Assembly: GCF_030063185.1 (NCBI RefSeq)
Contig: NZ_JASISP010000015.1
Location: 27,909-91,908, forward strand
Origin: Arthrobacter sp. H35-D1
Lineage (GTDB): Bacteria; Actinomycetota; Actinomycetes; Actinomycetales; Micrococcaceae
Direction of reading: 5' to 3'
DNA length: 64,000 nt
Shown: piece after piece, positions 9,299 to 20,214 of the stretch
How the letters are laid out: each line of letters opens with the position of its first letter
Position numbering within the stretch: position 1 is the first letter of the stretch
Made by a program: the position numbers and the translations under genes
The notes under the pieces: generated by a model
Database searches by the model: none
The model's input: the letters and a program-made list of their open reading frames with translations, nothing else
What the model was told of the DNA's origin: nothing

Positions 9299-12200
9299 GG
9301 ATCAGGCTGACGCTCAGGCGTGAACCGCAGGAGGACAAGGACCTGGCCGTCACAGTGGACGGACTGGCCTCGGTGGGGGACATCGCCACGGAGCTGTACC
9401 TTGCCGATCCCTCCCGCAAGGGGGCCCAAGCACCCGCGAACCTCTCGCTGCTGGTGGAGGAATCCATGGTGGGTGGCGTGCGCGGACGCACCCTCCCGCC
9501 GGAGGGCAACCTGCTGGAATCGGGGCTGCGTCCCGGGGCCACCGTCTCGTTGACCCAGGTCAGCGACTCCTTCGCCGTGCCGCACCAGGACCGCGGGCCG
9601 GCTGCCGCGACAGTGCGCGTCGTTGCCGGCCCGGACACGGGCCAGGAATTCGCGCTGCCACAGGGCACCAGCTATGTGGGCCGCGACTTTGACGTGGACG
9701 TGCGCCTCAGCGACCCCATGACCTCCAAGCGCCATGCCCGCATCACCGTCGGGGACACCATCGAAATCGCGGACACTGGTTCCGCCAACGGCCTCATGAT
9801 GGAGGGCACCCAAATCTCCCGCGCCGTCCTGGGCTCCTACGACGAGGTGACCCTGGGCGAAACCACGCTTTCCATTGTGAGCCTGGGCCGCGGGGCGCAG
9901 TCCGGACCCAGCAGCCCGCTGGTGGAATTCAACCGTTCCCCACGTGTGGTGCCGCATTTCAAGGTGGAGGAACAAACCCTTCCCTCCGGCCCGCAGCGAC
10001 CGCGGCGCGAACGCTTCCCGTTGCTGATGCTGGTTGCCCCGATCCTCATGGGCGCCGTCATGTTCGCCGTCACCAAGAGTCTTTTCAGCGTCGTCTTCAT
10101 GGCCATGATGCCGTTGATGATGATCGGCAGCTACATGGACCAAAAAGCCAATATCAAGCGCGACACCAGGGACGCCATTGTCCAGTTCCGCGGTGCGATG
10201 GTGGAATTCCGTCGCCAAATGACGGCCCGCCAGCAGGTGGAACGGGCCGTGCGGCTGGCCGAGAGCCCGTCCACGGCCGAAACAGTGGACGCCATCTACA
10301 AGCTCGGCCCGCTGATGTGGACGCACCGGCCCGAACACAAGTCATTTTTGTCCCTGCGGCTGGGCGTGGGCCGCCAACCCTCGCGCACCCCCGTCAAGGC
10401 GCCCAATGACAACAACACGCTGCCCGAGTACATGGCCGAGATCCAGGACATCAAGGCCGAATTCGCCGACATTGACGCCGTGCCCGTTGTGGCGCAGTTC
10501 CGCACCAGCGGTGCCCTCGGCGTGGCCGGTCCGCGCGGGGTGGTCGACGACGTGGCACGCGCCCTGGTGCTGCAGGCGGCGGGGCTGCATTCCCCTGCCG
10601 AGTTGGCCGTCGCCGCCATCACCTCCGCCGAGTCCAAGGAACGCTGGGAGTGGCTGCAATGGCTTCCGCACGTGGGCTCGGTGCACTCCCCGCTGCCCGG
10701 TGACCATCTGGCTTCCGGCCACGGGGCAGGAGGCGTGCTGCTGGCGGCGTTGGAGGAATTGCTGCTGTCCCGCGGCGCCACCATGGTGGCCCATGGAGCA
10801 GCCCATCGCGGCGCACTCGACCCGGACAAGCACGACATCCCGCAACCGGCCACGCCCGCCCTGCTCGTCATCATTGAAGACGACGTCAAAGTTGACCGGG
10901 CCAGGCTGACCCGGCTGGTTGAACACGGGGCCGACGTGGGCGTGCACATCCTGTGGGTGGCCGGCTCCATTGAGGCACTGCCGGCCCCTTGCCGCGACTT
11001 TGTCCACGTGGCTGAAACCGCCACCACCGGCCAGGTCCGGCTGGGCCAGCTGACCTACCCCGTCAGCTGCGAGAGCGTCAGCGCCGAACTGGCCGCCCAA
11101 CTTGCCCGCATGCTGGCCCCCGTGGTGGACGCCGGCAAGCCGGTGGACGACGACTCCGACCTTCCTCGCAGCGTCTCCTATGTGGCCCTGGCCGGGCACG
11201 ACCTGGTGGAGAGCACCACCGGCATCGCGGACCGCTGGCTTGAAAACAACTCCGTCTCCTCCCGCGCCGTGAAGAATCGCAAGCACCAAGGATCCCTGCG
11301 CGCCCTTGTCGGTTCCAAGGGCGTAGAGCCCATGTACCTCGACTTGAAAACCGAAGGCCCGCACGCCCTGGTCGGTGGCACCACCGGTGCCGGCAAGTCC
11401 GAGTTCCTGCAAGCCTGGGTGCTGGGCATGGCCGCCGCCTACAGCCCGGACAGGCTCTCCTTCCTGTTCGTGGACTACAAGGGCGGCGCCGCCTTTGCCG
11501 ACTGCGTCCAGCTCCCGCACACCGTGGGACTGGTGACGGACCTGTCCCCGCATCTCGTGCGCCGGGCACTGACGTCGCTGCGTGCGGAACTGCACCACCG
11601 CGAGCACCTGCTCAACCGCAAAAAAGCCAAGGACCTGCTCGCCATGGAGCGGGAAGCGGATCCCGAGGCCCCGCCGTCGTTGATCATTGTGGTGGACGAG
11701 TTTGCCGCCCTCGCCAAGGAAGTGCCGGAGTTTGTGGACGGCGTGGTGGACATTGCCGCCCGCGGCCGCTCCCTGGGACTGCATTTGATCCTTGCCACCC
11801 AGCGTCCCTCGGGCGTCATCAAGGACAGCCTGCGCGCCAACACCAACATGCGCATCGCCTTGCGCATGGCCGACGTCGACGACTCCCGGGACATTCTCGG
11901 CGAAGACACCGCGGCGTACTTCAGCCCCTCCATTCCCGGACGCGGGGCGGCCAAAACCGGCCCAGGGCGCATCCAGGGCTTCCAGACCGGCTACGCCGGC
12001 GGCTGGACCAGCCGCACGCCGCAGCGCCCCCGCATCGACATCGTGGAAATGGACTTTGGCTCCGGGACACCGTGGGAGCAGGAACTGACGGCGGCACCGG
12101 TGGAGGATTCGGCCGGCCCCAACGACATCTCCCGGGTGGTGGGCAACATTTCCCTGGCTGCCGTGGAACTGGGCGTCAAACCGCCCCGCAAGCCGTGGCT

Positions 12201-13731
12201 GAGCGAGCTGTCCGAGATCTACGATTTCTCCAAGCTGCCCGGACAACGCACGGACGAGCAACTGCTGCTGGGCGTCATGGACGACCCCGAGCACCAGGCC
12301 CAGCCCACCGTGTTCTTCGAGCCGGACAAGGACGGCAACATGGCCATCCTGGGCGCCAGCGGTTCGGGCAAGTCCGCGGCGCTGCGCACCATCGCCATCG
12401 CCGCGGCCATCACCCCGCGCGGCGGGCCCGTGCAGGTGTACGGCATCGACGCTGCCTCCAACGGGCTACAGATGCTCGAGGCGCTGCCGCACGTTGGCGG
12501 CATCATCAACGCCGAAGACAGCGAACGCGTGGGCCGGCTGCTGCGCTACGTCCGCGGGATCATTGAAGAACGGGCCGAGAGTTTTGCCCAGGTCAAGGCC
12601 GGCACCATTGCCGAATATCGTCGCCTGGCCGACAAGCCCTACGAGCCGCGCATCATCGTCATGGTGGACGGGCTGGCCACATTCCGCGAACTGTACGAAT
12701 TCCGCACCGGCATGAACCAGTTCGAAACACTGCAGCAGATCGCCACCGACGGCCGTCCCATGGGCGTGCACATTGTCATTGCCGGCGACAGCCCGAAGTC
12801 GCTTCCGGCGTCGTTGGCGTCCTCGGTGCAGCGCCTGCTCGTGTTCCGGCTGGCCACCTCCGACGACTACTCCAACCTGGGACTGCCCCGCGACGTGCTG
12901 ACCCCGGCATCCCCGCCCGGCCGCGGCATGATCGACGGCGGCGAAGTCCAGATCGCCGTTTTTGGCGGCACCTCGAACCTGGCGTTGCAGGCCCGGCAGG
13001 TGGAAAGCCTGGCCGAGTCGCTGCGGCGCCAAGGCATCAAGGCGGCCCCGCAGATTGAATCGCTGCCTGAAAACCTGGACCTGAACGTGCTGCCCGCGGC
13101 CTCCAGCGGCAACGTGGTCATCGGCGTGGACGACTTCAACCTGGAACCGGCAGGGCTGAACGCCACGGGCGCGCTCATGCTCACCGGGCCGCCGTCGTCC
13201 GGACGCACCACCGCCCTGGTCACGCTGGCCGAAGCACTGAAACGCTCGACGCCGGGCACCCGGCGCGTATACTTCGGCTCGCGCCGCTCGGCCATCGCGA
13301 ACCTGAACGTGTGGGATGAATCCATTGTGACGGCCGGAGCGCTGGAGCCTGAACTGCAGCGCTTCATCGAGCTGGTGGAGAGCGAGAGCCAGCCCGTTGC
13401 CTTCTTCATCGAGGGAGTCACCGAGTTCGCCGACTCGGAGGCGGAAATGGATCTGGTTGAGCTGATCAAGGCGGCCGTCAAGGCCAACTTGTTCGTGGTG
13501 GGCGAGGGCGAAACCTCCACCTGGTCCGGGGCATGGAGCATCGCCGGGCTGTTCAAGGCAGGCCGCCGCGGCCTGCTCATGAACCCGGGCGACATTGAGG
13601 GCGACACCTTGATGAACACGTCGCTGGGCCGGGTGAGCAACAACAAGTTCATCCCGGGCAGGGGCTACGTGGTGGGTCGGGGCAAGGCGTTCAAGCTGCA
13701 AGTGGCAAGCACCATGGACCACGAACGGTAG
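9295..13731 (+). CDS. FHA-TM-FtsK/SpoIIIE ATPase, EssC/EccC-type type VII secretion motor
   Basis: 1478 residues. Order: a ubiquitin-like/FHA-like N-terminus (about 1-95), a clear FHA domain (about 105-205: VGRDFD, SKRHARI, GSANG), two adjacent membrane helices (about 240-280), then three FtsK/SpoIIIE domains. Domain 1 has Walker A GGTTGAGKSE (about 693-702) and Walker B VVDEF (about 799-803) and looks active. Domain 2 has GASGSGKSA (about 1020) but VMVDG at Walker B. Domain 3 has GPPSSGRTT (about 1299) and FFIEG (about 1370). This graded loss of catalysis is typical of EssC/EccC motors. The N-terminal FHA makes it closer in layout to firmicute EssC than to mycobacterial EccC. It should power export of the WXG100 protein downstream and be recruited by phosphothreonine. 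Confidence 0.92.
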   Translation: MRIRLTLRREPQEDKDLAVTVDGLASVGDIATELYLADPSRKGAQAPANLSLLVEESMVGGVRGRTLPPEGNLLESGLRPGATVSLTQVSDSFAVPHQDRGPAAATVRVVAGPDTGQEFALPQGTSYVGRDFDVDVRLSDPMTSKRHARITVGDTIEIADTGSANGLMMEGTQISRAVLGSYDEVTLGETTLSIVSLGRGAQSGPSSPLVEFNRSPRVVPHFKVEEQTLPSGPQRPRRERFPLLMLVAPILMGAVMFAVTKSLFSVVFMAMMPLMMIGSYMDQKANIKRDTRDAIVQFRGAMVEFRRQMTARQQVERAVRLAESPSTAETVDAIYKLGPLMWTHRPEHKSFLSLRLGVGRQPSRTPVKAPNDNNTLPEYMAEIQDIKAEFADIDAVPVVAQFRTSGALGVAGPRGVVDDVARALVLQAAGLHSPAELAVAAITSAESKERWEWLQWLPHVGSVHSPLPGDHLASGHGAGGVLLAALEELLLSRGATMVAHGAAHRGALDPDKHDIPQPATPALLVIIEDDVKVDRARLTRLVEHGADVGVHILWVAGSIEALPAPCRDFVHVAETATTGQVRLGQLTYPVSCESVSAELAAQLARMLAPVVDAGKPVDDDSDLPRSVSYVALAGHDLVESTTGIADRWLENNSVSSRAVKNRKHQGSLRALVGSKGVEPMYLDLKTEGPHALVGGTTGAGKSEFLQAWVLGMAAAYSPDRLSFLFVDYKGGAAFADCVQLPHTVGLVTDLSPHLVRRALTSLRAELHHREHLLNRKKAKDLLAMEREADPEAPPSLIIVVDEFAALAKEVPEFVDGVVDIAARGRSLGLHLILATQRPSGVIKDSLRANTNMRIALRMADVDDSRDILGEDTAAYFSPSIPGRGAAKTGPGRIQGFQTGYAGGWTSRTPQRPRIDIVEMDFGSGTPWEQELTAAPVEDSAGPNDISRVVGNISLAAVELGVKPPRKPWLSELSEIYDFSKLPGQRTDEQLLLGVMDDPEHQAQPTVFFEPDKDGNMAILGASGSGKSAALRTIAIAAAITPRGGPVQVYGIDAASNGLQMLEALPHVGGIINAEDSERVGRLLRYVRGIIEERAESFAQVKAGTIAEYRRLADKPYEPRIIVMVDGLATFRELYEFRTGMNQFETLQQIATDGRPMGVHIVIAGDSPKSLPASLASSVQRLLVFRLATSDDYSNLGLPRDVLTPASPPGRGMIDGGEVQIAVFGGTSNLALQARQVESLAESLRRQGIKAAPQIESLPENLDLNVLPAASSGNVVIGVDDFNLEPAGLNATGALMLTGPPSSGRTTALVTLAEALKRSTPGTRRVYFGSRRSAIANLNVWDESIVTAGALEPELQRFIELVESESQPVAFFIEGVTEFADSEAEMDLVELIKAAVKANLFVVGEGETSTWSGAWSIAGLFKAGRRGLLMNPGDIEGDTLMNTSLGRVSNNKFIPGRGYVVGRGKAFKLQVASTMDHER

Positions 13732-13780
13732 GCGAGCCGGCTCTACGGAGTCGACGCACCAAATCGACCGCGTCACAATT

Positions 13781-13803
13781 CGATGGGGGAGTTGTCCCCA
13801 TCG
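13781..13803 (+). other. Inverted repeat between ATPase and WXG100 genes
   Basis: CGATGGGG and CCCCATCG arms (9-bp stem with one bulge) flank a short loop. No T-tract follows, so it is either a transcript-attenuating hairpin or a protein-binding site setting WXG100 expression apart from the operon. A promoter-like TAGATT lies 22 bp further on (13825-13830). Confidence 0.5.
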
Positions 13804-13932
13804 ACGGTGGTGGCGGGGTCGGGATAGATTCATATCAATCGCTTGGCCGGAACCCTCCGGACACGGTGAAACAAAAAAGCGGGATGGCCCGCAAATTTTG
13901 AACAAGCAAATTTCTAGCAAAGGATGTGCATC

Positions 13933-16732
<2,800 letters not shown>

Positions 16733-16752
16733 TCCCCAAGCAAAGGAACACT

Positions 16753-17595
16753 ATGACCCCCGCTGTTGCCACCGTCAATGAACTGCTCGAAGTCGCCCTG
16801 CGGGCTGCTGCCGCAGGGGCCGCCGTGCTGGCTTCCCGGGACCCGGGCCAGTTTGGTGCCACGGAGAAATCCTCGGACGCCGATTGGGTCACGGAGTTTG
16901 ACGTGGCTGCCGAGAACGCCGTCCGTGCCGTGATTGGCGAGGCCCGCCCCCACGATGTGATCACGGGGGAGGAGCTTGCCCCTGCGCTGCCCGCGGAGCC
17001 TTCGGGGTACCGGTGGAGCATCGACCCGCTCGACGGCACCATGAACTTCATCCGCAACATCGCCTACTACGGCACGTCGGTTGCCGTGTGCGGACCTGAC
17101 GGCCAATGGCTGGCCGGTGTGGTCAACGCACCGGCGCTGCGGAGAGTCTACTTCGCCTCCCACGGTGCCGGCGCCTGGTTGGATGAAATCCGTGCCGACG
17201 GAGTCCAATCCATGCGCGCACTGCACGGGCCCACCGAAGCCCGGGGCGGGACGCTGCTGTCCACGGCGTTGACGTACGACGCACCGGTCCGGCGTCGTCT
17301 GGTGTCCGAACTGAACGGACGCATGGACAACTTTGGCGACTTCCGGCGCCTGGGGTCGGCTGCGCTAGAACTGTGCGCCGTGGCCGAAGGCTCCGTGGAT
17401 GCGTACCTGGAATACGGTTTGTTCGAGCACGACTTTGCCGCCGGCGGGTTGATTGCCGCGGAAGCCGGTGCCTGGGTGCACAGGCCCGAACTCAGCCCGG
17501 CCGTGAACGGACTGCCGACTCGGGAAGAGGTACTTTCAGTCTGGACGGCCGCCTGCGTTCCCGGGCTGGAAGGCAGCTTCGCTCCGGCTGAATAG
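16753..17595 (+). CDS. Inositol monophosphatase family protein (SuhB-like)
   Basis: 280 residues, starting 20 bp after ligA. Metal-binding motifs of the family are present: GEEL (about 74), IDPLDGTMNF (about 90-99), and EHDFAAGG (about 225-232), where the usual W-D is H-D. It should hydrolyse a small sugar or inositol phosphate, Mg-dependent; mycothiol or phosphoinositide synthesis needs such an enzyme in actinobacteria, but histidinol-phosphatase or PAP phosphatase activity cannot be excluded from sequence alone. Confidence 0.88.
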   Translation: MTPAVATVNELLEVALRAAAAGAAVLASRDPGQFGATEKSSDADWVTEFDVAAENAVRAVIGEARPHDVITGEELAPALPAEPSGYRWSIDPLDGTMNFIRNIAYYGTSVAVCGPDGQWLAGVVNAPALRRVYFASHGAGAWLDEIRADGVQSMRALHGPTEARGGTLLSTALTYDAPVRRRLVSELNGRMDNFGDFRRLGSAALELCAVAEGSVDAYLEYGLFEHDFAAGGLIAAEAGAWVHRPELSPAVNGLPTREEVLSVWTAACVPGLEGSFAPAE

Positions 17596-17679
17596 GGCCG
17601 GGTTCGCAGCCGCGTAGGCCCGGATTCGCAGCCGGCGGATTGGCGGCGGGCTCGGCAGGGGCCCGGCGACTGTGCGGTT

Positions 17680-17800
17680 CCGTGCGAATGTAGGGTTCGG
17701 TGCTGTGCGACTGCTCGGTTCGGTGCGGGGTGACCGCTCGGTTCGGTGCGACTGTGGGGTTTGGTGCTGTGCGACTGTGGGGTTTGGTGCTGTGCGACCG
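17680..17800 (+). repeat. Imperfect 22-24-bp tandem repeats
   Basis: Units built on GTGCGACTGTGGGGTTTGGT recur 4-5 times with substitutions; the last two, near 17747 and 17770, are almost identical with a 23-bp period. The block lies between the IMPase stop and repeat array A. No gene is supported here. Confidence 0.75.
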
Positions 17801-17821
17801 TTTAGTTCTCTGCCAGGCTGC

Positions 17822-18002
17822 TCATCCCACAGCTCCTGTGGGTTGTCCGCCGCACCGGACCTTCATACTGCAGCTCCGGCGGGTGTTTGGCGCCCTGACC
17901 CGCAGGAGCTGCTGTATGAATGCGGCGGCGACACCCTGACCCGCAGGAGCTGCTGTATGAATGGTGCTGCTGTGCCGTGAACCCGCAGGAGCTGCTGATC
18001 AT
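17822..18002. repeat. 41-bp-period inverted repeat array A
   Basis: Two units in one orientation (17822, 17863; core CAGCTCCTGYGGGT or variant) face three in the other (17898, 17939, 17981; core ACCCGCAGGAGCTGCTG). Spacing within each arm is 41-42 bp. The last unit abuts the 3' end of the DUF559 gene. Confidence 0.88.
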
Positions 18003-18009
18003 TTGCCGG

Positions 18010-18960
18010 TCAATTGTCCAGTTCTTGCTTCGGCCGCCATCCTTGTTGCCGAAGGGCCGTCTCAAACATGGCCACGATGTGGGTGTGCCCGCGTTTCATG
18101 TCGGCGTGGTAGACCTTGACCCGCACCCAACCACGGGTGCGGGTTCGCTCGTCCCGAGTGCGGTCGTGGAGCTGTTTCTCGGTGTTTTGGTGGATTTCAC
18201 CTTCGTATTCGCTGCACACCTTGTATTCCTTGCAGGCCAGGTCGGGGCCGACGTCGAATTCCCCCGGCCCTCCGGAGATCTTGCAGTTCGGCACAAACTC
18301 CGGCAGTCCTGCACGCTGGAGAATCAATCGGAGCCGCGTTTCAGGAGGTGAGTCCACCCCAACCCGCATGAGGTCCAGCGCCTTTTTGGCCTTTGCCAGT
18401 CCGGGCACATGGTGGAAGCCGGCAATGTAGGCCCGCAGCTGCTCCTCGTGAATGATGGCACGTTTGGGAGGCTCAAAGTGCCGGTCATGCTCGCAAATCA
18501 AGTAGTCCGCCACTGCGACCAAGTCGTCGAGGCTCAGCACGCTCGCCAAATCCAGGAATGTTCGTGCCGGTGTTGTCACGGGCACTCCCTGGATCCTCAA
18601 GATGTCGGTGCTTGTCAGATTGATGCAATGGCCCGCCACACCGCGGCGCCGGGGTTGGGCACTGCCGGGCGTGCGGGACAAGTGGAGGATCCTGATGTCC
18701 TCGTCAAACCACGGCAGCGGCATTCCATGGATTTGCGCGGCAGTCACATGGGAGACGCAATTCTCCACGCCAAGGCTGGTATACGGCCGCACCCGCTCAA
18801 GCAGGGGTTGGTGGTTTCTCTGGGGCACCCGTATCTCCCTGCTTGGAGCCGTCAGGTCGCTTGCCCGCATTCGGCTCACCGAGGCGCCCGCCAAGAGCCC
18901 CTCACGATAGGTGAAGGATAGCTGTGATAGTTTCCCCGGAAGCCTTGATCGAGCCGTCAT
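18010..18960 (-). CDS. AbiEi-type / DUF559 nuclease-like protein
   Basis: 316 residues. The N-terminal part (about 25-170) resembles AbiEi-type antitoxin/winged-helix proteins of actinobacteria, including VTTPARTFLDLA. The C-terminal part (about 215-305) is a DUF559/Vsr-like PD-(D/E)xK fold: the acidic EFDVGPDLA segment, then YKVCSEYEGEIHQ with the E-Y-E-G-x-H signature, then the RTRDERTRTRGW helix. No partner toxin gene is adjacent. Both ends are bounded by the 41-bp repeat arrays, and a decayed relative lies at 19790-20070. Whether it acts on these repeats, or is a solitary member of a common actinobacterial family, is open. Confidence 0.75.
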   Translation of the reverse strand: MTARSRLPGKLSQLSFTYREGLLAGASVSRMRASDLTAPSREIRVPQRNHQPLLERVRPYTSLGVENCVSHVTAAQIHGMPLPWFDEDIRILHLSRTPGSAQPRRRGVAGHCINLTSTDILRIQGVPVTTPARTFLDLASVLSLDDLVAVADYLICEHDRHFEPPKRAIIHEEQLRAYIAGFHHVPGLAKAKKALDLMRVGVDSPPETRLRLILQRAGLPEFVPNCKISGGPGEFDVGPDLACKEYKVCSEYEGEIHQNTEKQLHDRTRDERTRTRGWVRVKVYHADMKRGHTHIVAMFETALRQQGWRPKQELDN

Positions 18961-18964
18961 GAAA

Positions 18965-19395
18965 GAAGTCTGGTGCAGAAATCAGAATCCTGCCTGGAGA
19001 TATCCACAGCAAGGAGTTGTCCACAGGTTTGTGCTGCTTCATACTGCAGCTCCTGCGGGTTCCGTGCCCGCCGGGAACGTTCATACTGCAGCTGATGCGG
19101 GTCTGCTGCCAAGCAAATATTTCATTCTGCAGCTCCTGTGGGTGTTGTCGCGCAACACTCACAGGAGCTGCAGTATGAGCAGGCAGCAGCCGCGGACACC
19201 CGCAGGAGCTGCAGTATGAGCAGGCAGCAGCTGGGAACACCCGCAGGAGCGGCAGTATGAGCGGGCAGCAGCTGGGAACACCCGCAGGAGCTGCAGAATG
19301 AGCGGGCAGCAGCCGCGGGCACCCGCAGGAGCTGCAGCATGGACCGCAGAGAGTACCGAGGGGCCGGAAATCTCCATGGATGCAAGAAGTTTGGC
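18965..19395. repeat. Repeat element B: leader with DnaA-box-like sites plus 41-bp-period inverted array
   Basis: The leader (18965-19035) holds ATATCCACA (19000) and TTGTCCACA (19017). Three units run in one direction (19039, 19081, 19122; core CTGCAGCTCCTGCGGGT) and five in the other (19157, 19198, 19239, 19280, 19321; core ACCCGCAGGAGCTGCAG), every 41 bp. The centre GTTGTCGCGCAAC is itself palindromic, so the inner two units can form a stem of about 25 bp. The inter-unit segments are also conserved (GCAGGCAGCAGC...). The copy at 35224-35610 shares the leader, arms and the right edge (CATGG-TGCAAG-AGT). Confidence 0.93.
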
Positions 19396-19431
19396 GGCGA
19401 ATAACCATTCCCGCTTCTTGTCCGGGCCCTT

Positions 19432-19731
19432 GACCAGTCCACCGGCTATCCGTGTGCGGCGGCGGCCGCCGTCGATGCGTGGCGGGAACGCCTTGGCGGC
19501 ACGGTCCGCAACGCCCGGTTTTCGTTGCCGCGGACGGCTTCGAAATTGATGAAAAGGCTACCCCGGATTCCGTGGCGTCGAAGCCGCTGGCCACTTCCGT
19601 CCACTGGCTGGCGGAAGAGACGGCGTGGGGGGCCGGGCGGAGGCTGTCGTCCGCCGTCGAGGTTGGTGGCTTTGACCCAGCCACCGGCACCGGGCCAGTG
19701 GGTTCGGCTCGGCACCGGCGCGTTGGCAATG
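19432..19731 (+). pseudogene. C-terminal remnant of CaiB/BaiF-type CoA transferase
   Basis: Translation from 19432 gives DQSTGYPCAAAAAVDAW, matching DHATGYLCAAAAVDAW of the intact gene at 35631-37016. It continues as GGTVRNARFSLPRTA against DGTVRSARLSLARTA, then shifts frame and resumes as TAWGAGRRLSSAVEV against TAWGPGQRLPPAVNI. DNA similarity reaches the position of the intact stop (GTTGGCAAT). About the last 100 codons survive with at least two frameshifts; the 5' three quarters are gone. Confidence 0.85.
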
Positions 19732-19789
19732 AGTGCCGAGGCAGTGCGGGTCCCCACGTGCGGCGCCACCGATGCTGAATGAGCGCCTT

Positions 19790-20070
19790 TTGAGCATGTC
19801 CGCTACATCGGCATCACTGTGCCGCAGGTCCGCCCTGCACACGTTGACCTGCAGCCAGCCGCGCGCAGCCGTCCGCTCACGGCGAGTGCGGTCCCGGGGC
19901 TGCTGGTGATCGATGCCGAAGCGTTTGGCCATGGGATGCAAGGACTTGCGCTGCCCCTCCAGCATCAACCCCTGCGGGTGCAAATTCGATTTGTCCCGCC
20001 GCTCCCGGCTCGCCGGCACGGCGAAGATCTCGTCGACGCAGCCGTCAATCCCACCTCGCAAGGCGTGCTC
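19790..20070 (-). pseudogene. Remnant of a second DUF559 nuclease-like gene
   Basis: Minus-strand translation contains RDRTRRERTAARGWLQVNV followed by ADLRHSDADVADML. This matches HDRTRDERTRTRGWVRVKV and ADMKRGHTHIVAMF of the intact protein encoded at 18010-18960. The catalytic EYEG segment is not recognisable and no start or full domain remains. Confidence 0.75.
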
Positions 20071-20214
20071 TGATCTTCCTTCAGCACACAAAATTAACAG
20101 AGCCCGCACAAGACTAAAAGATCCACCATCAAACCCCAACAAAGTAACAACTTCGGCTCTGCGCCCATTCAATCTCTTGCCGCCGCTGCCCGCCGACCGT
20201 TTTCCTCCAACGCT

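Noticed and set aside
18010..18960. Type IV toxin-antitoxin pair
   Set aside because: Only the AbiEi-like N-terminal part is suggested; no AbiEii nucleotidyltransferase gene is adjacent.
19039..19342. Possible CRISPR array (regular 22-bp repeats with 19-bp spacers)
   Set aside because: The spacers are nearly identical to one another, the units invert halfway, and no cas gene is in the window.
18902..19729. Long minus-strand frame through array B reading Cys/Leu/Pro-rich repeats
   Set aside because: It is produced by the 41-bp DNA repeat, which is not a multiple of three, so it reads through all three frames; it has no family resemblance, and both ends lie in other features.
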